Origin: Chthonomonas sp. UBA2785
Lineage (GTDB): Bacteria; Armatimonadota; Fimbriimonadia; Fimbriimonadales; Fimbriimonadaceae
Direction: 5' to 3'
Assembly (NCBI GenBank): GCA_002352215.1
Contig: DEIB01000038.1
Coordinates: 1-64,000 of the forward strand
Length of the DNA stretch: 64,000 nucleotides
Notes under the pieces: generated by a model
Databases searched by the model: none
Told to the model about the DNA's origin: nothing
What the model saw: only the letters and a program-made list of their open reading frames with translations
Program-made: the position numbers and the translations under genes
Shown here: positions 42,331-50,794 of the stretch, one piece after another
Layout: every line of letters begins with the position of its first letter
How positions within the stretch are numbered: the stretch's first letter is position 1

Positions 42331-44619
42331 ATGAACCTGATTGGCTTGGCGCTGGTACTTTTCGCGACTCCGTCGCAACCGCAAGATTCACTCATCGACC
42401 TCTCGGTGAAGGCAGACTCGATGGAGTCGGTTCTCGCACAACTCAGCGAGCAGTCTGGCTTCAAGTTTGAGGCCAGCGGAGATGTAAAGAACGACGTCAT
42501 CAGCGTCGAATGGTCTGACGTGACCCTTGACAATGCGCTGGAAGCGCTGGCCACCGCTAGCAAGAGCAAGTGGACGCAGCGCAATGGAATTGCTTACCTC
42601 GGCCGCGATAGCGTGGAAATGCGCCGGGACGAACGTGCCCGAGCGGACCGATTTGAGGAAGAGCTAGCCAAGACGCTCAAAGAAATGGAAAAGGTCGTCG
42701 GTGAGGGCATGCCGAAGATGGATGGCGAAATGGGACCGAACATGACCCCGGAGCAGATGCAAAATGCGGCGCGCATCTTCCGAGATGGCATGCCGGGCAA
42801 TCGCACCGCTATGCGCCTCCTGTTGAGCGTCAATCGCTCGACACTCGCGAAAATGGCCCCCGGCGAGCGCCTCGTTTTTGCAAACCGCAACACGCCCATG
42901 CAAAAGCCGCTGGCGGTGAACTTGCCGAACCTGGTCAAGACCTACTTGGATGAGATGGCCGATGCGCCTCAAATGGGTCAGCGCTTGAGTCGGATCCGTC
43001 CTGCAGGCGGCGAACAGCCGCGTTCCCCAGACGAAATTCTGAGGCAGGATGGCGCGAGTCGAGTGTTCCTCATTGTGCGGCGAACCGAGGATGGTGGCAG
43101 CCTCAGTATCGAAATGGCCTTGACGGACCCCCAAGGCGTGACCCTAGCTTCCGGTTTCCTGAGTACGGAACAGTTCTCTGGCCGCCAACAGGTGTTTATG
43201 TCCTTTGGCAATGCGCCGGGCGCGGGCACTCCTGCATTGCCCGAACCGCCGGCACCGGAAGGAAAGCCGATCGAACTTTCCCCTGAACTCAAAGAGACCC
43301 TCACCTTCTTCGGTGGACGCAATGGGGGCGGAGTCATGGGACAAGTGGTGACCCAAGTGGCTTTCGCCATTGCCGGGAATGACGGAAGCGATGTCATCAG
43401 CTTCGATGGAGGCGGCGGCGAAGATTCTGAGCCCGTAACCAAGACCTGGAGCGACCTTCTCACCACCCCCGATGTGAACGAGCCACTGGGGTGGTTTGTC
43501 GCACCTCTGATGCGCGCGGCGACCCCCGAGAACGACTACGTCATTTGGCTTTCCGACAGGTTGTTTGCCGATACCGCTCAGCGCTTTGCGGGCGGCAAGC
43601 TTACGGACAAGGAGTACGACACTTGGTTTAAGGATCAGGGATACGAATCCATGTCGGTCAAGGGCACGCAGGTTCAACGCCCGGTTGACCTTGCCAAAGC
43701 CGCCGCGGGCCGCGTGGACCGAAAGGCGCTCGCCATTGCCCTCCAATCCGGTCTCGCTCAAAATTCCCTGCGACTCAACCAAATTGCGCGCTACACGACC
43801 ACGAGCGCGGAGCCTCACTTCCAGTCCGGACTGGACATTGCGGTGGCCAGCCGGCTGGATGGTCTGCTGGGCTCCCAACTGCGAACGGTCTACGGCGCCG
43901 ATCGTACGGCGCTCCAAATTTGGGATCAACTCCCGGCCGATCAGCGACCGGTGCCCGCCACCAACAGCGCTCCTGCGCCGGTCACGGTCTACCCCACCCG
44001 AATGGGCGGCAAAATCAACGACAATCTGTTCTGGAATGTCTTCAACGACGATCCGGGCCCGACGGTCGAGCGGCAGAATGAAAACGGCCAGCAACGAGTC
44101 TTTTCGACTTTTAGTTTGTCAATAGGAGGCGGTGGTGCCGCCGGTGTCCCCATGATGTTCGGTGGCACGATGCAGGATGAACGGACCGAGGTGCTACCGC
44201 GAGGTATCCCGGGCGAAACGCTGCTCAATATAACGGCCCGAGGCAACCAGGTTCTCAAGGCCATGACGGGTACTGGCGGGGGAGGACAAATCACCACGGC
44301 AGGCAGCCTGGGTTCCAGCAAAGCCGCGCGGGAAGCCATGCAGAGTGCCACCCAGGGTCGCATCCCGTTCGGCGGGCCGGAACTGACCCAGTTCCGCGTG
44401 GGCAGCCAAACCACCTACACGTTCCAGTTCATGCTGGCGCGAGGTGTGACGCTTACTCGGCAGTTGCGCGACGCCGACTTTTCGGGTTCCACGGTCTCGA
44501 ACTTCAGCCAACTCCCCAGTGAGATGCAGGCGGAATTCACCAAGGCCTACAACGAGACCAAGCAGCGCATGGCCGCCATGACGCAGCGCATGGGCAACGG
44601 GAACCAGCAGGCTCCCTAA
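42331..44619 (+). CDS. Large exported protein with secretin/TonB short N-terminal (STN) domain
   Basis: 762 residues with a short hydrophobic leader. Residues ~20-90 (LSVKADSMESVLAQLSEQSGFKFEASGDV...VSVEWSDVTLDNALEAL) match the STN pattern found in secretins and FecA-type receptors. A charged Met-rich helix follows (EMEKVVGEGMPKMDGEMG). The remaining ~600 residues are Gly/Thr/Gln-rich, with no secretin barrel that I can recognise. It ends in a Met/Gln-rich helix. AAGGG lies 11 bases upstream of the ATG. Function unknown. Confidence 0.65.
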   Translation: MNLIGLALVLFATPSQPQDSLIDLSVKADSMESVLAQLSEQSGFKFEASGDVKNDVISVEWSDVTLDNALEALATASKSKWTQRNGIAYLGRDSVEMRRDERARADRFEEELAKTLKEMEKVVGEGMPKMDGEMGPNMTPEQMQNAARIFRDGMPGNRTAMRLLLSVNRSTLAKMAPGERLVFANRNTPMQKPLAVNLPNLVKTYLDEMADAPQMGQRLSRIRPAGGEQPRSPDEILRQDGASRVFLIVRRTEDGGSLSIEMALTDPQGVTLASGFLSTEQFSGRQQVFMSFGNAPGAGTPALPEPPAPEGKPIELSPELKETLTFFGGRNGGGVMGQVVTQVAFAIAGNDGSDVISFDGGGGEDSEPVTKTWSDLLTTPDVNEPLGWFVAPLMRAATPENDYVIWLSDRLFADTAQRFAGGKLTDKEYDTWFKDQGYESMSVKGTQVQRPVDLAKAAAGRVDRKALAIALQSGLAQNSLRLNQIARYTTTSAEPHFQSGLDIAVASRLDGLLGSQLRTVYGADRTALQIWDQLPADQRPVPATNSAPAPVTVYPTRMGGKINDNLFWNVFNDDPGPTVERQNENGQQRVFSTFSLSIGGGGAAGVPMMFGGTMQDERTEVLPRGIPGETLLNITARGNQVLKAMTGTGGGGQITTAGSLGSSKAAREAMQSATQGRIPFGGPELTQFRVGSQTTYTFQFMLARGVTLTRQLRDADFSGSTVSNFSQLPSEMQAEFTKAYNETKQRMAAMTQRMGNGNQQAP

Positions 44620-44655
44620 TCACCCTCGAACCGGGAAGGTACAACGCCATCTAGG

Positions 44656-47600
44656 ATGTTGGATCGGTACCTTCCCGATGAGTTTGAGTCGAAGTGGCGC
44701 GCCCGTTGGCAAGACACTGATCTCTTCCTGACCCAGGAGATCGAAGGGCGACCCAAGTTCTACGCGCTCGACTTCTTTCCGTACCCGAGCGGCGCGGGCC
44801 TGAGTGTTGGGCACTGCCGAAACTACATCCCCACCGACGCCATCGCCCGCATGAAGCGGATGCAGGGCTACAACGTGCTGCACCCCATGGGCTTCGATGC
44901 CTTTGGCTTGCCCGCCGAGAACGAAGCCATCAAGCGCAAGCGCCACCCCGCCGGGATGATTGACGACTACGCCGCCAACTACCGCCGCCAGATGGATTTG
45001 GTGGGTATCGGCTACGACTGGTCGCGCACGTTCAAGTCCAGCGACCCTGATTACTACCGCTGGACGCAGTGGATCTTCAAGCTTCTGTTTGATCGCGGAT
45101 TGGCCGAACGCCGCATGGCCACCGTCAACTGGGATCCGGTGGAAAAGACCGTGTTGGCCGACGAAGAGATCATTGGCGGCCGGGCGGAGCGGAGCGGCGC
45201 CCTGGTGGAGAAGAAGGAGATTCCGCAGTGGTTTTTCTGTATCACCAAGTACGCCCAGCGCCTGCTGGATGACCTCGACACTATTGACTGGCCCGAAGGC
45301 ATCAAGCAGATGCAGCGCAACTGGATCGGGCGCAGCGAGGGTGTGGAGTTCTCGCTGGACGTCGTGATTCAGGGCGAAGACCTCGCCAACCCGGCCCATG
45401 CCGTCGAGGACCTGCGCGCCTCCTTCCCGGACCTAGAACGCGCCCAAGATCAAGCTCTGGAATCCATCCGCGCCGCCAAGACGTGTCTGGAAACCCTAAA
45501 CGCCACCGAAGCCCTGGCCCGGTGCCAAACCCTGCTCGTGCTGGCCGCCAGCCCGATTTTTGAACCTGCCGCCTTTGCTTCGGATGACCTTGCCACTCTT
45601 CGCACGATTGCCGAGGGACCGCAGCGCCGCGCCGATGCCATTGAAGATCTGCTGGAAGAGCTGATTGACGAGGTTGCCCAGTTCAAGGGCGAGGCGGCCA
45701 CCGTGCGTGCGGCCCTGATGCACCTGGAGGCCGCCGGGGACAACTTTGACACCATCGAGGACGCCTTCGAGGACTTCATTGACGCCACGGATGAACCCGA
45801 TGAACTCACCGTACGGGCGAAGCCGATGTCGTTCCGGGCTTTCACGACCCGGATCGACACCATCTACGGCGTCACGTTCTGCGTTCTGGCCCCCGAGCAT
45901 CCCTTGGTTAAGACCATCGCCAAGCGGGTCCGGCCTCGCCACCGCGCGGTCATCGCGCAATACCAAAAGCAAGCCCGTGAGCTGAGCGAAACCGACCGCA
46001 CAGCCGTGGATCGCCCCAAGACGGGAGCCTTCACCGGTGCCTACGCCGTCAATCCGGCCACCGGAAAGCACGTGCCGCTCTACCTGGCCGACTACGTGCT
46101 GATGAACTACGGCACCGGCGGGATCATGGCCGTGCCGGGCCACGATGAACGCGATTTTGAGTTCGCCCATAAGTACGAGCTCCCCGTGGTGCCCGTCATC
46201 GCTCCGGCGATTGATTCCATCCCCGAGCTTCCCTACGCCGCCACCGATGGCTATTTGATCAACTCGGGCTCGCACACCGGGCTCAAGGTCGAGGAAGCCA
46301 AGGCGCGTCTGGCCGATTGGATGGAAGCCGAAGGCATTGGCGTGCGCAAAGTCAACTTCAAGATGCGCGACTGGCTCATCAGCCGCCAGCGCTATTGGGG
46401 CTGCCCGATCCCGGTCGTTTACAACTCCGAGGGCGGCATGGAGCTGGTGCCGGAAGATCAACTCCCCGTCACCCTCCCTGACGTAGAGCACTATGAGCCG
46501 GGGGACGACGGTTCCTCACCGCTGGCGGGCATTCCCGAGTTTGTCAACACCACCACAAAGGACGGCACGCTGGGCCAGCGCGAAACCGACACCATGGGCG
46601 GCTTCGCCTGTTCGAGTTGGTACTTCCTGCGGTTCTGCGACCCGTTTAATCAAGACCAAGCGTGGGACCCGGAGAAGGTGGCCAAGTGGATGCCGGTGGA
46701 CTGCTACGTCGGCGGCGCCGAACACGCCGTGATGCACCTGCTGTACGCCCGGTTCTGGACCAAGGTGCTCTACGATGCGGGACTGGTGCCGGTGAATGAG
46801 CCGTTCCAGCGCCTCATCAACCAAGGGCAGGTTTTGGGGCGCACCCCGTATCGGCAACCGCGCGAAGGCGAACGTCTGGAAGTCGGCGAAGACGGCATTC
46901 TGATCTCGTACGATGAAGCTGCCAAGCTTCCTGAGTCCGATGTGACTTGGAAGTGGGTGCGGATGAGCAAATCCAAGGGCAACATCGTCACCCCGGACGA
47001 AGCCGTGGCCGAATACGGCGCCGATGCCCTCCGCGTGTTTGAGCTCTTCGTCGCTCCGTTCGAACAGAACGTGCAATGGAGCAACGAAGGCATGCAAGGC
47101 AGCGTGCGGTTCCTCAGCCGCGTGATGAAGTGGGGCGCCGAGCTGAGCTCCATCTATCAACCGGACTGGGCGCTGATGATTGACCAGCACGAGGCCACAG
47201 ACCTCTCCCGCCAGATTCGGCGCGTGACCCACCAGATGGTCGCCAAGTGCGGCCACGACATCGAGCGGTTTGCCTTCAACACCTACATTTCGGCGATGAT
47301 GACGGCGCTCAACAAGTATGGCGACTTGATGCCGAAGGACGCGAGCACTCTTACGGAAGCCGAACAGGCGGCCTGGAGCGAGGCCCTCAGCGCCTTCATC
47401 CGCGTCTTGGCCCCCGCCGCCCCGCACACCGCCGACGAGATGTGGTCTGGCCTGGGTTACGAAGAGTTCACGCTCAACGAATCGTGGCCCGAGGCCATCG
47501 AGGCCCTGGCGGCCGAGGACGAAGTCACCGTGGCGGTGCAGGTCAACGGCAAGCTCCGCGACACCATCACCCTGCCCGCGGGATTAGGTAACGAAGAACT

Positions 47601-47709
47601 GGAGCAGCACGCGCTGGCGTCTGAGAAGGTGAAGGCGCATCTCGATGGCAAGACCGTGCGTAAGGTCATCGTAATTCCTGGGAAACTTGTCAATGTGGTG
47701 GCGAACTAG
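44656..47709 (+). CDS. leuS: Leucine-tRNA ligase with large insertion in the editing domain
   Basis: 1017 residues; bacterial LeuRS is usually about 800-880. Class I motifs are present: the HIGH-type LSVGHCRNYIPTDAIARMK (first His replaced by Ser), ...HPMGFDAFGLPAENEAIK, WIGRSEGVEF, the editing loop FTTRIDTIYGVTF, LMNYGTGGIMAVPGHDERDFEF, and KMSKS as RMSKSKGN. Between SLDVV (about residue 237) and RAKPMSFRAFTTR (about residue 385) lie roughly 145 extra residues, predicted helical, Ala/Glu/Asp-rich and unlike any domain I know. The anticodon-binding and C-terminal domains look normal. The function of LeuRS itself is not in doubt. Confidence 0.95.
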   Translation: MLDRYLPDEFESKWRARWQDTDLFLTQEIEGRPKFYALDFFPYPSGAGLSVGHCRNYIPTDAIARMKRMQGYNVLHPMGFDAFGLPAENEAIKRKRHPAGMIDDYAANYRRQMDLVGIGYDWSRTFKSSDPDYYRWTQWIFKLLFDRGLAERRMATVNWDPVEKTVLADEEIIGGRAERSGALVEKKEIPQWFFCITKYAQRLLDDLDTIDWPEGIKQMQRNWIGRSEGVEFSLDVVIQGEDLANPAHAVEDLRASFPDLERAQDQALESIRAAKTCLETLNATEALARCQTLLVLAASPIFEPAAFASDDLATLRTIAEGPQRRADAIEDLLEELIDEVAQFKGEAATVRAALMHLEAAGDNFDTIEDAFEDFIDATDEPDELTVRAKPMSFRAFTTRIDTIYGVTFCVLAPEHPLVKTIAKRVRPRHRAVIAQYQKQARELSETDRTAVDRPKTGAFTGAYAVNPATGKHVPLYLADYVLMNYGTGGIMAVPGHDERDFEFAHKYELPVVPVIAPAIDSIPELPYAATDGYLINSGSHTGLKVEEAKARLADWMEAEGIGVRKVNFKMRDWLISRQRYWGCPIPVVYNSEGGMELVPEDQLPVTLPDVEHYEPGDDGSSPLAGIPEFVNTTTKDGTLGQRETDTMGGFACSSWYFLRFCDPFNQDQAWDPEKVAKWMPVDCYVGGAEHAVMHLLYARFWTKVLYDAGLVPVNEPFQRLINQGQVLGRTPYRQPREGERLEVGEDGILISYDEAAKLPESDVTWKWVRMSKSKGNIVTPDEAVAEYGADALRVFELFVAPFEQNVQWSNEGMQGSVRFLSRVMKWGAELSSIYQPDWALMIDQHEATDLSRQIRRVTHQMVAKCGHDIERFAFNTYISAMMTALNKYGDLMPKDASTLTEAEQAAWSEALSAFIRVLAPAAPHTADEMWSGLGYEEFTLNESWPEAIEALAAEDEVTVAVQVNGKLRDTITLPAGLGNEELEQHALASEKVKAHLDGKTVRKVIVIPGKLVNVVAN

Positions 47710-48346
47710 TCTCTTCCTGCTTCTGGGCATCCTGCTTGCGGGGTGCAGTGGTACGGCAGCCGTTATCAAGAACGACAAGGAGTACTTCGAGAAGACCCAA
47801 CTCGTCGTGGATCACACCTTGGCGGCCATGGCCAAGTTCGAGCAAGGCACTCCCCTGTCTAAGGCGGACGAGCAAGCGCTGGAGACGGCCCTTAAGGACC
47901 TCGAACCGCTAATTGCCTTCGACCCCAAGCGGTTCCAGCCGTATTTGCTGAAGGCTCGGTTTCTGCGGGCCTTAGGCCGCGAGGACGAGGCCAAAGCCGC
48001 CTCGGACCAAGCGCGTTTAGTAATCCCAACCAGAACAGCGGCCAGTGAAGATGCCTTTGTGGCGGATGTGCATTACGAACTTGCGGTGAACGCCTATGAA
48101 GCGGGCGATTCCGAGCAGGCCTTGGCCGATGCGAAGCTGGCCGACGCCAAGTTTGCCACCGGCAAGTACAAACTCATGCAGGCGCGGGCGCTGGTTCAAC
48201 TTAAGCGGCTGGACGAAGCCAAGGCTATCCTCAAGCCTCTTCAGAAGGAGAGTCAGGTGTCGAAGGAGGCTCAGTCTTTGCTGAAGTTCCTTGAGGGCGC
48301 AGAGGTTTCTGCCGCATCGTCGCCCAAGGACGCGGGAACTCCTTAG
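47693..48346 (+). CDS. TPR-containing lipoprotein
   Basis: 217 residues from ATG 47693; TTG 47687 is also possible. Both start inside leuS. The signal peptide ends LLAGC. The mature part contains TPR-like helices (ALKDLEPLIAFDPKRFQPYLLKARFLRALGREDEA and VHYELAVNAYEAGDSEQALADAKLA). Probably a periplasmic scaffold. Its last 116 bases overlap the convergent rsmG gene, so its C-terminal Ala/Ser/Pro tail is encoded opposite the RsmG tail. Confidence 0.72.
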   Translation: MWWRTSLFLLLGILLAGCSGTAAVIKNDKEYFEKTQLVVDHTLAAMAKFEQGTPLSKADEQALETALKDLEPLIAFDPKRFQPYLLKARFLRALGREDEAKAASDQARLVIPTRTAASEDAFVADVHYELAVNAYEAGDSEQALADAKLADAKFATGKYKLMQARALVQLKRLDEAKAILKPLQKESQVSKEAQSLLKFLEGAEVSAASSPKDAGTP

Positions 48347-48977
48347 GGGTCGCCCGCACCTTCTCGTAAATCGGGAACGCCCGTTCCAGGTCTCGGCCTG
48401 GCAGGGTTCGGACGACCACGTCCACCAGTTTGAGCCCCAACTGACCCGCCGGGATGCGCACGAAATCTTCTTCTTCCGCAGCCGTGCGGAACGGGATGAC
48501 GTAGCCGCCCACCCGCACATACGCTGCCGACAGCTCAAGCTGAATCCCCAGCGGCGCCACAGCCCGTCCGGTCACCACATCCATCTCTTCCCTGCGCTTG
48601 GGTTCTTCCGCTCGTAAGGGGGCCACGGCAAGGTTCTCGCGCACATGACGGCTCAGAAAGCGGTGCATCTTGCCCACGGAATCCATCCCCACCACCTGCA
48701 AGTCCGGACGCGCCCAGGCCAGCGGCCACGCGGGGAAGCCCGGGCCGCACCCGATATCCAGCACCCAACTGTCGGTAGGAAACAGATCCTGCGGCAACAA
48801 GGAATCCAGCACGTGCAGGGCCACCGCATCTTCCGGGGCGATGCGGGTCAGGTTCGTGGTTTTGTTGACCTCGTATAAATCAGCGAGAAACGTCACCAGT
48901 TCGACGGGTTCGGGGTGCAGGCCCTGGTCGGCCAAGAATCCCATTACAGGCTCAATATCAAATGGAGATTCGGTCAC
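48231..48977 (-). CDS. rsmG: 16S rRNA (guanine527-N7)-methyltransferase RsmG
   Basis: A 248-residue SAM-dependent methyltransferase. NKTTNLTRI, HVLDSLLP, the SAM-binding WVLDIGCGPGFPAWPLA and VTGRAVAPL are the family signatures. About 22 extra residues after PRPWATMRQKPL form a Pro/Ser/Glu tail encoded in the overlap with the lipoprotein gene. It lies tail to tail with that gene and 18 bases from the divergent small membrane protein. Confidence 0.93.
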   Translation of the reverse strand: MTESPFDIEPVMGFLADQGLHPEPVELVTFLADLYEVNKTTNLTRIAPEDAVALHVLDSLLPQDLFPTDSWVLDIGCGPGFPAWPLAWARPDLQVVGMDSVGKMHRFLSRHVRENLAVAPLRAEEPKRREEMDVVTGRAVAPLGIQLELSAAYVRVGGYVIPFRTAAEEEDFVRIPAGQLGLKLVDVVVRTLPGRDLERAFPIYEKVRATPKEFPRPWATMRQKPLRPQGTSAKTEPPSTPDSPSEEA

Positions 48978-48995
48978 CGCGCGTAGAATCTACCT

Positions 48996-49268
48996 ATGAT
49001 GCCGGCGAAGAGACTCCAAACGGGCCAGAGCCTGGCTACCGCCGGGTTTCTGGTGGCGGCGTGCAGTCTGCTTCCATTCTTCAGCACGGGTCCACTTCCC
49101 CTTCCGCTCATCATCGGTGGATTGCTGTATTTGGTGGGTGGGTTCATGATCTCCCTTACTCCCCCCGGCGAATCCCGCAGAGCGGCCCTGGGTCGCCTCC
49201 GCCTGGTGCGCATCGGCATGGCGGTGATGGTTATTGTGCTTCTGGTGCGGATGGCTCCAGCTGGCTAA
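48996..49268 (+). CDS. Small membrane protein, hypothetical
   Basis: 90 residues with three hydrophobic segments (SLATAGFLVAACSLLPFF, LPLIIGGLLYLVGGFMI, IGMAVMVIVLLVRMA) and a positively charged loop (RRAALGRLRLVR) between the last two. Its last 38 bases overlap the 3' end of pafA on the other strand. No recognised family. Confidence 0.6.
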   Translation: MMPAKRLQTGQSLATAGFLVAACSLLPFFSTGPLPLPLIIGGLLYLVGGFMISLTPPGESRRAALGRLRLVRIGMAVMVIVLLVRMAPAG

Positions 49269-50706
49269 GTACATCGTCACTAGGTTCAAACGGGTCACTG
49301 AAATCGAGATACGTATCTCGCCCCACCGCCGCCCCGCTCCAGTCAATAATTGCCGAGCGTCGTCGAGGCCCATCGAGGAGGTGCTTCACCAGCTTCCCTC
49401 GGCCGTGCGCCCGGGTGTTGGTAGGCGGGATCGTCATGGCATCGAGGTCGTCCAGATCATCCCCAAATCCCTGTAAACCGAGCGCATGGAACAAGCTCTT
49501 CTCAGGGTCGATGTTGTGATATTCGAGGTCCAGAGAATGAAGGGCGTCGTCGCTCCATTCCCCGCCCACTTCCTCCAGGTAGCGCGCCAGCATCACTTTC
49601 TTGGCCGTCCAGTCCAAGCGGTTGGCGGTGCGCATCGGGTCGAGAGAAAGGTCATCAAGGGTGCGCTCCCACTCGCGTAGCACCCAGTCCGTTTCCTCCG
49701 ACTCTCCCTGGTACCGCTGCGCCCATTCCAGGTGCTCGCGCTGGATCTCCACCGCGCTCATCGGGCCGTGTTCGCAGTCCACTGTCCACTTGTAAGTGGG
49801 GTCGCGGCTGATGTCTTGGAGGGCATGGATGGGATGAAGCAGGCGCGGCCGCCCCTTCAAAACCCCTTCTTCCAGCAAGCGCAGCACCAAATGCGTGGTG
49901 CCCACCTTCAGCGCGTAGGCGTAGCGGCTTTGGTTGGCCTCGCCAAACAGCACGTGAAGCCGGTGCCGCCCCTCGCTGGCATAGAAGGTCTCCCACTTCG
50001 GGTTGATCATCGCCCGGTTGAATCGCACCCGCGACGCCGTCGTCCGGATGATGTGATCGGCGCGCTGGCTGATCTGGTACGTCACCGTGGGGTCCGGGTG
50101 GACCCGGTACACGTTGGACACCCAGATGTAATCAATTGGGTTCGCCGCCAGCTCTTCGTAGGCCGGCGGGCCGCCCTCTACCAGTTCGTGGCCGCCCACG
50201 CGCCCCACCCCCGCAAAGATCTGGCGGGTCACCAAAAACGGATAGAGTTGGGGCGCCTGCGTGGTGAAGAAGTCTTCGTCCATCCTGACAAGGTAGTTCT
50301 CGTGGCAGCCAAAGGTGTGCCCGCCAAAGTGGTCCACCGAGTTCGAATACACGTCCACCACCTCGTCAATGCCCATATCGCGCATGGCTTGCACGATCAT
50401 CCGTTGGCCCGCGCGGTCTTGGGCAATCAGGTCCCGAAGAGTGCGGCACTCGGCCGTGGCGTATTCCAGGTGGCTGCCCACCGCATCGATATAAAGACGG
50501 CCCCCGTTTCGCAAGAAGCCCCCACTTTCGGCCGGTTCAAAGACTTCGTCCCGGGCGTGCCGATCCAGCACTCCCATACGTGCATCCAAGAACACATGGT
50601 TCTTGATGGCCTCCACCGCGCCCTCAGGCCGTCCGAACTCAGGGACCACGAAGCACCCGAACTCCGTTTCGACGCCCATGATACGGTCGCGGGGGCTGGT
50701 ACTCAT
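49231..50706 (-). CDS. pafA: Pup-protein ligase PafA-like (PafA/Dop family)
   Basis: 491 residues of the glutamine-synthetase-like family that ligates or removes prokaryotic ubiquitin-like protein. GVETEFG at residues 11-17 supplies metal-binding glutamates. FLRNGGRLYIDAVGSHLEYATAEC contains the catalytic Asp (Asp74), and GCHENYLV, FLVTRQIFAG, QISQRADHI and RRLHV-like HRLHVLFGEANQS follow. The SH.EYATAEC and GCHENYL forms and the short segment before NGGR (no Dop loop) point to PafA rather than Dop. No pup, dop, mpa/ARC or prcBA lies in the window. The gene is flanked by rsmG and hrcA. Confidence 0.85.
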   Translation of the reverse strand: MSTSPRDRIMGVETEFGCFVVPEFGRPEGAVEAIKNHVFLDARMGVLDRHARDEVFEPAESGGFLRNGGRLYIDAVGSHLEYATAECRTLRDLIAQDRAGQRMIVQAMRDMGIDEVVDVYSNSVDHFGGHTFGCHENYLVRMDEDFFTTQAPQLYPFLVTRQIFAGVGRVGGHELVEGGPPAYEELAANPIDYIWVSNVYRVHPDPTVTYQISQRADHIIRTTASRVRFNRAMINPKWETFYASEGRHRLHVLFGEANQSRYAYALKVGTTHLVLRLLEEGVLKGRPRLLHPIHALQDISRDPTYKWTVDCEHGPMSAVEIQREHLEWAQRYQGESEETDWVLREWERTLDDLSLDPMRTANRLDWTAKKVMLARYLEEVGGEWSDDALHSLDLEYHNIDPEKSLFHALGLQGFGDDLDDLDAMTIPPTNTRAHGRGKLVKHLLDGPRRRSAIIDWSGAAVGRDTYLDFSDPFEPSDDVLSQLEPSAPEAQ

Positions 50707-50753
50707 GCCTCTACTCTACGCCCTGCAGGCCCGCTAAGGAAGCCAATCCCGCC

Positions 50754-50771
50754 AAAACGTGCGCGCATTTT
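50754..50771. promoter_or_regulatory. Imperfect palindrome in the pafA-hrcA divergent spacer
   Basis: AAAACGTGCGCGCATTTT is an 18-base imperfect palindrome centred on TGCGCGCA, 23 bases before the hrcA start and 48 before pafA. It does not resemble a CIRCE element. It could be an operator for either gene. Confidence 0.3.
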
Positions 50772-50794
50772 GGAATACTTGAGACATACCCGCC

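Noticed and set aside
45496..46491. Long open frame antisense to leuS, covering the insertion region
   Set aside because: The sense frame is continuous LeuRS; the antisense product has no recognisable feature. I considered that the insertion might be a nested gene but saw no start signal or separate codon pattern.
50707..50794. Searched for a CIRCE element upstream of hrcA
   Set aside because: No TTAGCACTC / GAGTGCTAA arms are present; only an unrelated palindrome.
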